NCBI GenBank assembly: GCA_045653805.1
Contig: JAZOMF010000022.1
Coordinates: forward strand, 1-19,158
DNA from: SVTX01 sp045653805
GTDB taxonomy: Bacteria > Bacillota > Clostridia > Oscillospirales > CAG-272
Length of the DNA stretch: 19,158 nucleotides
Reading direction: 5' to 3'
Made by a program: the position numbers and the translations under genes. Each line of letters opens with the position of its first letter. Position 1 is the first letter of the stretch. Below the pieces are notes generated by a model, which searched no databases, had not been told where the DNA came from, and saw nothing but the letters and a program-made list of their open reading frames with translations. Positions 7,475 to 15,569 of this stretch are shown piece after piece.

Positions 7475-10282
7475 ATGGCAAAGGATTACACAAGTTCACT
7501 GAACTTACCGAAAACAGAGTTTTCAATGAAGGCTAATCTCCCCCAGAGAGAGCCTGAAACACTTAAATATTGGGACGATATCGACCTTTACAGCAAGATG
7601 ATCGAGGTCAGAGCCAATGGAAAGGTATTCTCCTTCCACGATGGCCCTCCCTTCTCAAACGGTAATATTCACATGGGTCACGCCCTGAATAAGACTATCA
7701 AGGACTTTATCAACAAGTACAAGGCAATGTCGGGATACAAGATTTCTTACGTTCCCGGCTGGGATAATCACGGTATGCCCATCGAGTCGGCTATCTTGAA
7801 GAAGAACAAGATCGACCGCAAGAAGATGAGCATTCCCGAGTTCCGCTCCGCTTGTGAAAAGTTCGCGCAAGGCTTTATCGACACCCAGAGAGAGCAGTTC
7901 AAGCGCCTCGGTCTTATCGGTGACTGGGAGCATCCCTACACCACCATGTCCCCCGAGTTTGAGGCGGCAGAGGTTAAGGTGTTCGGCGAGATGTTCAAGA
8001 AGGGCTACATTTATAAGGGTCTTAAGCCCGTTTACTGGTGCCCCAAGGACGAAACTGCTTTAGCAGAAGCCGAGATCGAGTATCAGACCGATAAGTGTAC
8101 CTCTATTTACGTAAAGTTCAAGGTTGCTGACGACAAGGGTAAGCTCGCTTCGGTTTGTGACCTTAATAACACATATTTCGTTATCTGGACTACCACTACC
8201 TGGACTCTTCCCGGCAACCTTGCAATCGCGCTCAACCCCGTGGAGGAGTATGCGCTGGTTAAGGCGGAGAACGGTGAAACCTATGTTCTTGCAAAGGCTC
8301 TTGCAGAAAAGACCATGAAGGCGGCAGGCGTGGAGAATTACGAGATCCTTGCGACCTATGCGGGTAAGGAATTCGAATTCATGACCGCTCAGCATCCTTT
8401 CCTTGACAGAAAGAGCGTTGTGGTTAATGCTGACTACGTTACTATGGACAGCGGTACAGGATGCGTTCATACCGCTCCCGGCTTTGGTGCGGACGACTAT
8501 CAGACCTGCCGCCGTTACAATATTGATATTATCGTTCCCGTTGACGATCGCGGTTACCAGACAGAGGATGCAGGAAAGTTTGCGGGAATGTACTATGCGG
8601 CTTCTAACGAGGCGATTCTTGAGGATATGAAGGAGAGCGGTGCGCTTCTCGCTGCCGAGGAGATCGAGCACGAGTATCCTCACTGCTGGAGATGTAAGTC
8701 TCCCATCATCTTCCGCGCAACTCCTCAGTGGTTCTGCTCGGTTGAGTCCTTCAAGGATGCGGCAGTTGAGGCTTGCCAGCCCGTTAAGTGGCTCCCTGCT
8801 TGGGGTGAGGACAGAATGATCCAGATGATCCGCGAGAGAGCAGACTGGTGTATCTCCCGTCAGCGTCATTGGGGTCTTCCTATTCCCGTATTCTACTGTG
8901 ACGAGTGCAAAAAGCCTATTTGCAACGATGAGACTATCGATATTGTTTCCAAGCTTTTTGGTGAGCAGGGCTCTAACGCTTGGTTCATGATGGAGGCTGG
9001 TGAAATTCTTCCCGAAGGCTTTGTGTGTCCTCACTGCGGCAAGGCTCACGGCTTCTCTAAGGAGACCAACACCCTTGACGGTTGGTTCGACTCCGGTTCC
9101 TCTCACTACGCGGTGCTGAAGCAGAGAGAAGAGCTTTCCTGGCCCTCCGACATCTATCTTGAGGGTGGCGACCAGTACAGAGGCTGGTTCCAGTCCTCTC
9201 TCTTGACCGCGGTTGGTGCAACCGGAAAGGCTGAGGCTCCCTTCCGCGCAGTTCTTACCCACGGTTGGGTAGTTGACGGCGAGGGTAAGGCAATGCACAA
9301 GTCTCTCGGTAACTCCATCAGCCCCGACGATATCGTTAAGAAGTACGGTGCGGAGCTTGTTCGTCTTTGGGCGGCTTCCTCCGACTATCACGCAGACGTC
9401 CGTTGCTCCGATAACATCTTCAAGCAGTTATCCGAGTCGTATAGAAAGATTCGTAACACCGCTCGTATCATGATGGCTAACTTGGGCGACTTCAATCCCG
9501 ATACCGGTATGGTGGCATATGATGATATGCTTGAGATCGACCAGTGGATCATTGCGGAGACAAACAAGCTTGTCAAGCAGTGTCTCGAAGCTTATGATGA
9601 GTACGAGTTCCACATCGTATATCACGCTATCAATAAATTCTGTACCATCGAGCTCTCCAAGCTCTACATTGATATTACGAAGGATCGTCTCTACGTTGAA
9701 AAGGCAGACAGTGCTGCAAGAAGAAGTGGACAGAGCGCACTTTATTACGTGCTTAACGTTATCACCAGACTCTTGGCTCCCGTAATTTCCTTTACTTCGG
9801 AAGAGATCTGGAAGCATATGCCCCACGCAAGCAAGGATAAGGTAGAGAGTGTATTCCTCAACGATATGCCTATCTACAGCGCATCCTTTGCAGAGGAAAC
9901 TGCGGCTCTCACTGCAAAGTGGGATAAGCTCTTCGAGTATAGAGACGGCGTTATGAAGGCGCTTGAGCTTGCACGCGCTAACAAGATGATCGGTAAGTCT
10001 CTTGACGCAAAGGTTACCGTTTATGCAAACGATGATGAGGCTTATGCAACCCTTTCTGCATTCGCGGATAAGCTTGCTGAGATCTACATCACCTCTGCGG
10101 CTTACGTTGTAAAAGGCGATGCTCCCGAGGGCGCATTCACCGAGACCCAGACCGGAATCGCGGTTAAGGTTGAGAACGCAGACGGCTGCAAGTGCGGCAG
10201 ATGCTGGTCTTACTCCACCGAGGGCGTAACCGACGACGAGGGCGGCTTCCTCTGCGAGCGTTGCAGAAAGATGCTGGTTTAA
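7475..10282 (+). CDS. ileS: Isoleucyl-tRNA synthetase
   Basis: Class I aminoacyl-tRNA synthetase that charges tRNA-Ile and edits misactivated valine. The 935-residue length is normal for the bacterial IleS type. The HIGH motif is HMGH (66-69). The KMSKS loop is KAMHKS (605-610), a variant I recall as common in this group. DGWFDSG, and the editing-domain segment containing WTTTTWTLPG, are present. A C-terminal zinc knuckle has C907-x2-C910 and C927-x2-C930, as expected for the bacterial form. GGAG (7460-7463) lies 11 nt before the ATG. The 46-nt gap to ylmH cannot hold a T-box leader, so isoleucine-tRNA control, if present, is not directly upstream. Its codon use looks more biased than its neighbours, consistent with high expression. 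Confidence 0.98.
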   Translation: MAKDYTSSLNLPKTEFSMKANLPQREPETLKYWDDIDLYSKMIEVRANGKVFSFHDGPPFSNGNIHMGHALNKTIKDFINKYKAMSGYKISYVPGWDNHGMPIESAILKKNKIDRKKMSIPEFRSACEKFAQGFIDTQREQFKRLGLIGDWEHPYTTMSPEFEAAEVKVFGEMFKKGYIYKGLKPVYWCPKDETALAEAEIEYQTDKCTSIYVKFKVADDKGKLASVCDLNNTYFVIWTTTTWTLPGNLAIALNPVEEYALVKAENGETYVLAKALAEKTMKAAGVENYEILATYAGKEFEFMTAQHPFLDRKSVVVNADYVTMDSGTGCVHTAPGFGADDYQTCRRYNIDIIVPVDDRGYQTEDAGKFAGMYYAASNEAILEDMKESGALLAAEEIEHEYPHCWRCKSPIIFRATPQWFCSVESFKDAAVEACQPVKWLPAWGEDRMIQMIRERADWCISRQRHWGLPIPVFYCDECKKPICNDETIDIVSKLFGEQGSNAWFMMEAGEILPEGFVCPHCGKAHGFSKETNTLDGWFDSGSSHYAVLKQREELSWPSDIYLEGGDQYRGWFQSSLLTAVGATGKAEAPFRAVLTHGWVVDGEGKAMHKSLGNSISPDDIVKKYGAELVRLWAASSDYHADVRCSDNIFKQLSESYRKIRNTARIMMANLGDFNPDTGMVAYDDMLEIDQWIIAETNKLVKQCLEAYDEYEFHIVYHAINKFCTIELSKLYIDITKDRLYVEKADSAARRSGQSALYYVLNVITRLLAPVISFTSEEIWKHMPHASKDKVESVFLNDMPIYSASFAEETAALTAKWDKLFEYRDGVMKALELARANKMIGKSLDAKVTVYANDDEAYATLSAFADKLAEIYITSAAYVVKGDAPEGAFTETQTGIAVKVENADGCKCGRCWSYSTEGVTDDEGGFLCERCRKMLV

Positions 10283-10295
10283 TTAATTTTTTGCT

Positions 10296-10379
10296 GTGGG
10301 GGAGGGAAAAACTTCTTGAAAGAAGTTTTCCCCTCCCCCACGCCCCCACCTCTTTCAAGAACTTTTTCTTGGAAAAGGG
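10296..10379. repeat. Double-hairpin intergenic repeat between ileS and lspA
   Basis: The first hairpin pairs 10296-10316 with 10321-10341 (GTGGGGGAGGG... against ...CCCTCCCCCAC) around a small loop, with one A-C mismatch. The second pairs 10349-10361 with 10366-10378 around a CTTT loop, with one mismatch and one G-U pair. No U-run follows either one on the plus strand. It looks like a dispersed palindromic intergenic element of the kind I recall from Clostridia. It may reduce or process transcription between ileS and lspA; this is inference. Confidence 0.7.
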
Positions 10380-10448
10380 GATAGATTTGGGTGTTAAGCT
10401 CTTTGCTGATGCGAAGAAGCTCAAAGCCCGCTTGTAAAGGAGTTTTTT

Positions 10449-11069
10449 ATGATACCGATAATTATTTCGGTCGTAGCGATGCTGGTTATAGTTGGGCTCG
10501 ACCAGCTCAGCAAATATCTAATAGTGTCACATTTTGGTATGATCGAGCAGATCTACGTCCAAAATCTTGAAATTGGTGCGATGGATGTTATTCTGTCCAA
10601 GCTGGCACCCGTGAAGATCATTCCCGGAGTTTTGAATTTTCGCTTGATTCTGAATGACGGTGCGGCGCTCGGCATGCTGGATGATGCCAGATGGGTATTT
10701 TTGATTCTTTCGACCGTTGCCATAATAGGCGTGCTTGTTTATATGTTTTGGAAGAAACCGCAGAATAAGCTTTTGCTTGTGGCTCTCGCCTTGATCACGG
10801 GCGGCGGCATCGGAAATATGATCGACCGTATTTGGCTTGGATACGTTGTAGATTTTATTGATTTTTGCGCCTTCCCAAATCTTTGGATGTGGGTGTTTAA
10901 CGTGGCGGATTCCTGCGTTACCGTTGGATCCGGGATTTTGGCTCTTTGGATGATAATTGATCTTGTAAGGGAATCCAAAGCTCAAAAGAACGCCAAAGCG
11001 ATAGTGGTTGAGGCAGTGAATGACGATACAACCGCAAACGGTGATAAAAATGAAGGAACTGATGAATAA
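10449..11069 (+). CDS. lspA: Lipoprotein signal peptidase (signal peptidase II)
   Basis: Membrane aspartyl protease that removes the signal peptide of diacylated prolipoproteins. Four hydrophobic segments are visible: about 2-18, 82-100, 107-122 and 146-170. Motifs are GLDQLSK (16-22), LNDGAALG (68-75), GGGIGNMIDR (118-127), VVDF with catalytic D135, and FNVADS with catalytic D154. At 206 residues it is longer than the usual 150-170. The extra length is an enlarged loop after the first segment (about 25-60) and a hydrophilic, acidic C-terminal tail (about 176-206). AAAGGAG (10436-10442) precedes the ATG. The ileS-lspA order is the conserved one. The coding end overlaps the start of the next gene. 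Confidence 0.96.
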   Translation: MIPIIISVVAMLVIVGLDQLSKYLIVSHFGMIEQIYVQNLEIGAMDVILSKLAPVKIIPGVLNFRLILNDGAALGMLDDARWVFLILSTVAIIGVLVYMFWKKPQNKLLLVALALITGGGIGNMIDRIWLGYVVDFIDFCAFPNLWMWVFNVADSCVTVGSGILALWMIIDLVRESKAQKNAKAIVVEAVNDDTTANGDKNEGTDE

Positions 11070-12051
11070 TTGTGTTGAGGAGGAGACCGAGGCTGACGTG
11101 ATGTCTCTTGAGGTTTCTGATGGTGACGTGGGCGAGAGAATAGACCGATTTGTTACCTTTAGGGCGGATATATCGCGCTCTTTGGCGGCAAAGCTTATTG
11201 AGGGTAGCGCCGTTACTGTCAAGGGAAAGGCGGTCGGCAAAAACTACAAGCTCCGCGCGGGTGATGTAGTTGAAATAGAGTTCCCTGAGCCTGTATCCGA
11301 TGAGGCGATCGCTGAAAATATTCCCCTTGACGTAGTGTATGAGGACAAGGATATTATCGTGGTCAACAAGCCTGAGGGAATGATAGTTCACCCCGCTACG
11401 GGTATATATACCGGAACGCTGGTCAACGCTCTGCTTTATCATTGTGGCGACTCGCTTTCGGGTATTGGGGGTGTAATTCGCCCCGGAATCGTCCATAGAA
11501 TAGATAAGGATACGTCGGGATTGCTTGTGGTTGCCAAAAACGATGATGCTCACATTTCGCTTTCGGCACAGCTCAAAACTCACGACGTCAGCCGTATCTA
11601 TCACGCCATCGTTATTGGTAATGTGAAGAATGACAGCGGAACTATTGACCGTCCTATTGGTCGCCACCCCGTTGACCGTAAGAAAATGGCGGTTGTTACC
11701 GATCCTGCTCGTCAAGCAAGAGATGCAGTTACTCATTACGAGGTCATTGAGAGATTTGAAACGCCCACGGGCAGATTTACCTATGTAAAATGCAAGCTCG
11801 AGACCGGAAGAACGCACCAAATACGCGTTCATATGGCGTCTATAGGGCATACGCTTGTGGGTGACACCGTTTACGGCGGAGGAAATACCAAATTTGAGGC
11901 CCAGAACAAGTCACTTATAAACGGTCAGGCTCTCCACGCTAAATGCTTGGAGCTGACACACCCGAAAACTGAGGAGCTCATGCGATTTGAAATCGAGCTC
12001 CCCGAATATTTTAAGTCTTTGCTTGAAAAACTGAGAAAGCAGAGCCAATAA
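11062..12051 (+). CDS. rluD: RluD-family ribosomal RNA pseudouridine synthase
   Basis: Converts specific uridines of large-subunit rRNA to pseudouridine. The 329-residue product has an N-terminal S4 RNA-binding domain (about 25-75, with SRSLAAKLI and LRAGDVVEI). The catalytic domain follows, with VVNKPEGMIVHP, the active-site HRIDKDTSGLLVVAKN (catalytic D148), GRTHQIRVHMASIGHTLVGD and QALHAKCLELTHP. Several starts are possible. I chose ATG 11062, preceded by AAGGA (11053-11057) and overlapping the lspA stop by 8 nt; ATG 11020, 11050 or 11101 are alternatives, and all keep the domains intact. The exact target uridines cannot be told from sequence, so rluD is a family-level symbol. Lying right after lspA is typical for Firmicutes (YlyB position). 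Confidence 0.93.
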   Translation: MNNCVEEETEADVMSLEVSDGDVGERIDRFVTFRADISRSLAAKLIEGSAVTVKGKAVGKNYKLRAGDVVEIEFPEPVSDEAIAENIPLDVVYEDKDIIVVNKPEGMIVHPATGIYTGTLVNALLYHCGDSLSGIGGVIRPGIVHRIDKDTSGLLVVAKNDDAHISLSAQLKTHDVSRIYHAIVIGNVKNDSGTIDRPIGRHPVDRKKMAVVTDPARQARDAVTHYEVIERFETPTGRFTYVKCKLETGRTHQIRVHMASIGHTLVGDTVYGGGNTKFEAQNKSLINGQALHAKCLELTHPKTEELMRFEIELPEYFKSLLEKLRKQSQ

Positions 12052-12074
12052 GTCTATTTTGAAAGGATAAAGTC

Positions 12075-12578
12075 ATGCACGACGAATTGACCGCCGTTGA
12101 TATAAAGAAGATGCAGGAGGAGGTTGACTACCGCATGTGCGTTCTTCGCCCCCAGCTTCTTGCAGAGGTGCAGAGAACCAGAGAGTACGGAGACCTCAGC
12201 GAAAACGCCGAATACAAAGAGGCGAAGAGGGAAAAGAACGCCAATGAGAGCCGCATTCGGTATCTCAAGAATATGATCGCTACTGCCAAGGTAGTTAGGG
12301 TCAAACAGGATGCTAATGCCGTGTGTCTTTTCGATACAGTTACCTACTATGTTGAGGAGGACGAGGAAGAGGAGGAGAGACAGATAGTCACCACCCTTCG
12401 TCAGGATGTTCTCAAGGGATATCTCTCCAAGGAATCGCCTCTCGGTAAGGCGTTGCTTGGTAAAAAGATCGGCGACCGCGTGTGCGTTAAGGTCAACGAT
12501 AATTACAGCTATTACGTTGTTGTCAGAGCCATTAAAAAGGGTCACGATGACGAGAATATTCCGATTAGTAGTTATTAA
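12075..12578 (+). CDS. greA: Transcription elongation factor GreA
   Basis: Rescues backtracked RNA polymerase by stimulating cleavage of the transcript 3' end through its secondary channel. The 167-residue protein has an N-terminal antiparallel coiled coil whose tip is YGDLSENAEYKEAK; D40 and E43 are the expected acidic tip residues. The C-terminal FKBP-like domain ends with SKESPLGKALLGKKIGDRV. A short, very acidic insertion (EEDEEEEE, about residues 94-101) sits in the first strands of the C-terminal domain. AAAGGA upstream of ATG 12075 is well placed. It is the last gene of the long operon and is followed by a strong terminator. Confidence 0.95.
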   Translation: MHDELTAVDIKKMQEEVDYRMCVLRPQLLAEVQRTREYGDLSENAEYKEAKREKNANESRIRYLKNMIATAKVVRVKQDANAVCLFDTVTYYVEEDEEEEERQIVTTLRQDVLKGYLSKESPLGKALLGKKIGDRVCVKVNDNYSYYVVVRAIKKGHDDENIPISSY

Positions 12579-12588
12579 TTTAATAATT

Positions 12589-12620
12589 GAAAGAAGAGAC
12601 GTGACCGTCTCTTCTTTTTT
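12589..12620 (+). terminator. Intrinsic terminator after greA
   Basis: A 12-bp perfect stem (12590-12601 with 12606-12617; AAAGAAGAGACG arm) has a TGAC loop and runs into a tract of six T (12615-12620). It ends the HlyD-to-greA operon. Confidence 0.95.
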
Positions 12621-12664
12621 GTCGAAATTTTGGTGAAATTTGCGAAAAACTTGCCCCTTTACCC

Positions 12665-12693
12665 TTGCATTTGACGGTTATTTGTGCTATAAT
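12665..12693 (+). promoter_or_regulatory. Promoter of the maf-mreB-PBP2 operon
   Basis: TTGCAT (12665-12670), a 17-nt spacer, and TATAAT (12688-12693) preceded by TGC, so an extended -10. Start of transcription is expected near 12700. This excludes the upstream ATG at 12699 as the maf start. A closer TTGACG (12671-12676) has only 11 nt spacing and is unlikely to be the -35. Confidence 0.85.
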
Positions 12694-12746
12694 GTAAAAT
12701 GAGTAATAATATGGGTAAGTCTGCCCAGGCATACGGAGAAAATTCT

Positions 12747-13343
12747 ATGAAAATTGTTCTTGCATCCAAATCTCCCAGAAGAAAAGAGATACTTGAAAAT
12801 CTGGGAATGAAGTTTGATATTGTGGTGGCAGATGCCGACGAAAGCTGTGACATCGCTGAACCTTGCGCAAGAGTGAGCGCTCTTGCGGCGGTAAAGGGAA
12901 GAGCAGTAAAGGGTATGCTTGACACGAAAGGCAAGGGCGATGACACTCTCATAATCGCTTGCGACACATTAGTGTACGCCGAGGGCGAGTTTTTGGGCAA
13001 GCCTCGGGACAAGGAGGACGCAAGAAGAATGATGGGTCTGCTCTCGGGCAAGGCGCATTCGGTGGTCAGCGGACTTTATCTGTGCCTTGGCGACAAGGAG
13101 TTTATGGGAGCCGAGGAAACAAAGGTCATATTCGACGAAATGACCGACGGCGAGATAGAGAGCTATATCAGCTCCAATGAGCCTTATGATAAAGCTGGCG
13201 GCTATGCTGTGCAGGGGCTTGCATCACTCTATGTCAAAGGACTTGAGGGAGACTACTTCAACGTTGTGGGGCTTCCCGTGAATTTGCTTTATAACACTTT
13301 GAAAAAAGAATTTTGTATTGATTTTGCTCTTTTGAAGGGCTAA
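12747..13343 (+). CDS. maf: Maf family nucleoside triphosphate pyrophosphatase
   Basis: Hydrolyses non-canonical or pyrimidine nucleoside triphosphates to monophosphates (house-cleaning; dTTP/UTP or modified pyrimidines, subclass not certain). The 198-residue product starts MKIVLASKSPRRKEIL, the Maf signature. It continues with KGRAV, ACDTLV, GKPRDKEDA, LLSGKAHSVVSGL, EPYDKAGGYAVQG and GDYFNVVGLPV. ATG 12747 has GGAG (12736-12739) at 7 nt and lies about 47 nt after the inferred transcription start. The ATG at 12699 would add 16 unrelated residues. maf next to mreB is an old conserved neighbourhood (maf-radC-mreBCD in Bacillus); here radC is missing. Confidence 0.95.
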   Translation: MKIVLASKSPRRKEILENLGMKFDIVVADADESCDIAEPCARVSALAAVKGRAVKGMLDTKGKGDDTLIIACDTLVYAEGEFLGKPRDKEDARRMMGLLSGKAHSVVSGLYLCLGDKEFMGAEETKVIFDEMTDGEIESYISSNEPYDKAGGYAVQGLASLYVKGLEGDYFNVVGLPVNLLYNTLKKEFCIDFALLKG

Positions 13344-13378
13344 AAGAATAATAAAGACTTGTAAGTCGAAAATCTATG

Positions 13379-13396
13379 AAAGGAGGGGTAAAAATG
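13379..13396 (+). promoter_or_regulatory. RBS that decides the mreB start
   Basis: AAAGGAGGGG (13379-13388) is followed by ATG at 13394. An ATG at 13376 in the same frame lies before this site and is therefore rejected as the start. Confidence 0.85.
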
Positions 13397-14401
13397 CCAA
13401 AGCATATCGCGCTTGACTTGGGAACGTCCAATACGAGAATGTTTATCAAGGGCAAGGGTATAGTTCTGCGCTCGCCAACTGTGGTGACTGTGGAGAAGTA
13501 TAAGGATAAAGTAGTGGCGCTTGGTAGCGATGCTAAAAAAATGATAGGCAAGACCCCCTCCAACATGGAGGCTTACAGACCAATACGCAACGGAGTTATC
13601 GCCGACTTTGAGGTTGCGGCGATGATGATACACGAGTATTTTGTTAAGACGGAGGCACTGTCTCTCTTCAATCGTCCTGTGGTGCTGGTGAGCACCCCTG
13701 AAAACTGCACTGAGGTCGAGAGGCTTGCGGTGGAGAACGCCATATTTGCGGCGGGAGCAAAGGCGGTTGGCGTTGTAGGCTCGTCTATGGCGGCGGCTGT
13801 GGGCGCAGGCTTGAATATAAATAGCCCCAAGGGTTGTATGATAGTTGACATCGGCGGCGGAATGACGCAAGTGGCAGTGATTAGCTCGGGCGGCATAGTT
13901 CGCTCAAGAGCCATCAAGCTGGCGGGCGACAAGCTGGATGCGGCAATCATAAATAATCTTCGCACAAAGAAAGAGCTTTTTGTGGGTGAAATGACCGCAG
14001 AGATGCTTAAGGTTAGAATCGGAAGTGCAGTTTCCGGTGCGCAAAGAGGTCTGCTTGACGTCAGTGGACTTAATGATAGGCTCAAGTGTGCGCAGACTGT
14101 GCGCGTCAGCTCTGATGATATTCACGGCGCTATCAATTCTGCACTTGAGGCGATATGCAGAACCATCACCTCGGTGCTTGAAAGCTCTCCTCCCGAAATC
14201 GCGGGAGATATTTCGGAATACGGCATAATGCTGGTAGGCGGCGGTGCCAATATTCACGGCATCGGCGAGCTTATCCGCAAAAAGACGGGACTTCGCGTGA
14301 CGATTGCTCAAAATCCTATGGATTGCGAGTGCGTTGGATTGGCAAGACTAATAGAACGCCCCTCTACGATTCCTGGCGGAATATTATATAAAAACAGATA
14401 A
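13394..14401 (+). CDS. mreB: Divergent MreB-like bacterial actin
   Basis: A 335-residue actin-fold protein of the MreB family, expected to form membrane-bound filaments that guide side-wall synthesis. Phosphate and nucleotide motifs: LDLGTSNTRMF (7-17), MIVDIGGGMTQVAVIS (149-164) and LVGGGANIHGI (280-290). The MreB-typical LGSDAKKMIGKTP and RPIRNGVIADFEV are present. Two conserved places differ from the MreB and Mbl sequences I know. EEPMAAAIG is GSSMAAAVG here (129-137), which removes both glutamates and the proline. GGGTTE is GGGMTQ (154-159). These lie near the gamma-phosphate, so ATP hydrolysis may be altered (inference). mreC and mreD do not follow; a CPBP protein and PBP2 do. It might be a paralogue, with a canonical mreB elsewhere. 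Confidence 0.88.
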   Translation: MPKHIALDLGTSNTRMFIKGKGIVLRSPTVVTVEKYKDKVVALGSDAKKMIGKTPSNMEAYRPIRNGVIADFEVAAMMIHEYFVKTEALSLFNRPVVLVSTPENCTEVERLAVENAIFAAGAKAVGVVGSSMAAAVGAGLNINSPKGCMIVDIGGGMTQVAVISSGGIVRSRAIKLAGDKLDAAIINNLRTKKELFVGEMTAEMLKVRIGSAVSGAQRGLLDVSGLNDRLKCAQTVRVSSDDIHGAINSALEAICRTITSVLESSPPEIAGDISEYGIMLVGGGANIHGIGELIRKKTGLRVTIAQNPMDCECVGLARLIERPSTIPGGILYKNR

Positions 14402-14431
14402 AATTACCTTGAGGCGTGAGGAGGTGCTACG

Positions 14432-15538
14432 GTGAACGATAACGGTATGTTTTGGAATTCTTCTGAAAACAATAGCGAAGAGGCTGCTTCTGCTGTGTCG
14501 GAGACCTTGCGTGCATCTGCGCCTTGGCTTTCGATATATGAGGCGAGAAAGTCTTATTTTGCTGTTGGCTTTGGCTTGACGGTGTATTCTGTAATCTCGC
14601 TCGCGGTAGCACTGCTGATACAAGTGATTGCGTTGGTAGTATCCCCCGACCTTATCGAGGATATTTTATTCTTGAATATTATAACCCCCATATCGCTATA
14701 TTTGTTTGCGCTCCCGGTTCTCCTATTGATCTTGTTTGCGTTTGGCATCAAGGGTGAAGCCCTTCCCAAAAAGAAAATGAAATTTGGCGAATGGATGCTT
14801 ATATTTGTTGTCGGCTTTGGACTCATGTATATAGGCTCTTATGTTGGACAATTTGTTATGGGCGGCTTGTCTGCGCTTGTCGGCTACGATTACAGCAACA
14901 TGCTTGAAAGTATGGTTGACATAGACAAGATGTGGATAACGGTTATATTTATGTGCGTGATCGCTCCCATTGGCGAGGAGTTCGTTTTCAGAAAGCTGAT
15001 AATCGACAGAACCCATAAATACGGCGGTTTTGTCTGCATATTCTTCTCGGCACTTGCCTTCGGGCTAATGCACGCCAATTTTTATCAGTTCTTCTATGCC
15101 TTTGCATTAGGTCTTGTGCTTGGATACGTTTATTATAAGACGGGCAGGCTCTGGTACACCATAGCGCTTCACGCCGCCATTAATTTTATAGGCAGCGTTC
15201 TAACCTCTTATCTTTCGGTCGGCATCGACGAGATGGCTCGGGCGCTCGAGAGCTTGGATATGCAAAGCACTGAGCAGATGCTTGCGTTTGTTAAAGAATA
15301 CGGATTTATTCTGCTTGCGGAGTACGCCTTCCTTGCCTTTGTGTTTTCCGCTATGATCTGCGCGGTGGTATTCCCCATCGTTTTCCCCAAGAGAATTAAG
15401 CTTGATCGATCTAATGATATAGCTCCTCGCAAAAAGGTGCTTGCAGCGTCGTTTTTGAACGTTGGCGCGATATTAATGATAGTGGTTTATGCCACTCAAT
15501 TTATTTTAACTCTTATATCGCCCTTGATAGGGCAATAA
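14432..15538 (+). CDS. CPBP family intramembrane glutamic endopeptidase homologue
   Basis: A 368-residue multi-pass membrane protein with about eight hydrophobic segments and a polar N terminus of about 40 residues. It carries the three CPBP/ABI motifs. These are EExxxR in IGEEFVFRK (E182, E183, R187), FGLMH with H214, and LHAAIN with H247 and N251. All expected catalytic or metal-proximal residues are present, so it could be an active intramembrane protease of the Rce1 type. The substrate is unknown. GTG 14432 follows a near-perfect AGGAGGTG (14419-14426). It lies 30 nt after mreB and 31 nt before the PBP2 gene, where mreC and mreD are usually found, so a role in the wall-elongation machinery is a reasonable guess but unproven. 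Confidence 0.88.
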   Translation: MNDNGMFWNSSENNSEEAASAVSETLRASAPWLSIYEARKSYFAVGFGLTVYSVISLAVALLIQVIALVVSPDLIEDILFLNIITPISLYLFALPVLLLILFAFGIKGEALPKKKMKFGEWMLIFVVGFGLMYIGSYVGQFVMGGLSALVGYDYSNMLESMVDIDKMWITVIFMCVIAPIGEEFVFRKLIIDRTHKYGGFVCIFFSALAFGLMHANFYQFFYAFALGLVLGYVYYKTGRLWYTIALHAAINFIGSVLTSYLSVGIDEMARALESLDMQSTEQMLAFVKEYGFILLAEYAFLAFVFSAMICAVVFPIVFPKRIKLDRSNDIAPRKKVLAASFLNVGAILMIVVYATQFILTLISPLIGQ

Positions 15539-15569
15539 TTAGCAAAATTTACGGAACGGAGGATTTTTT

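Noticed and set aside
8060..9391. 443-codon minus-strand open frame opposite ileS
   Set aside because: It lies wholly within ileS, whose identity is certain. Its length is a by-product of the strong codon bias of ileS, and its translation shows no domain.
10192..10437. 81-codon plus-strand frame across the ileS end and the double hairpin
   Set aside because: It overlaps certain ileS coding sequence and then reads through palindromic repeat; no support as a gene.
12671..12693. TTGACG as the -35 of the maf promoter
   Set aside because: It is only 11 nt from the -10; TTGCAT at 12665 gives the normal 17-nt spacing.
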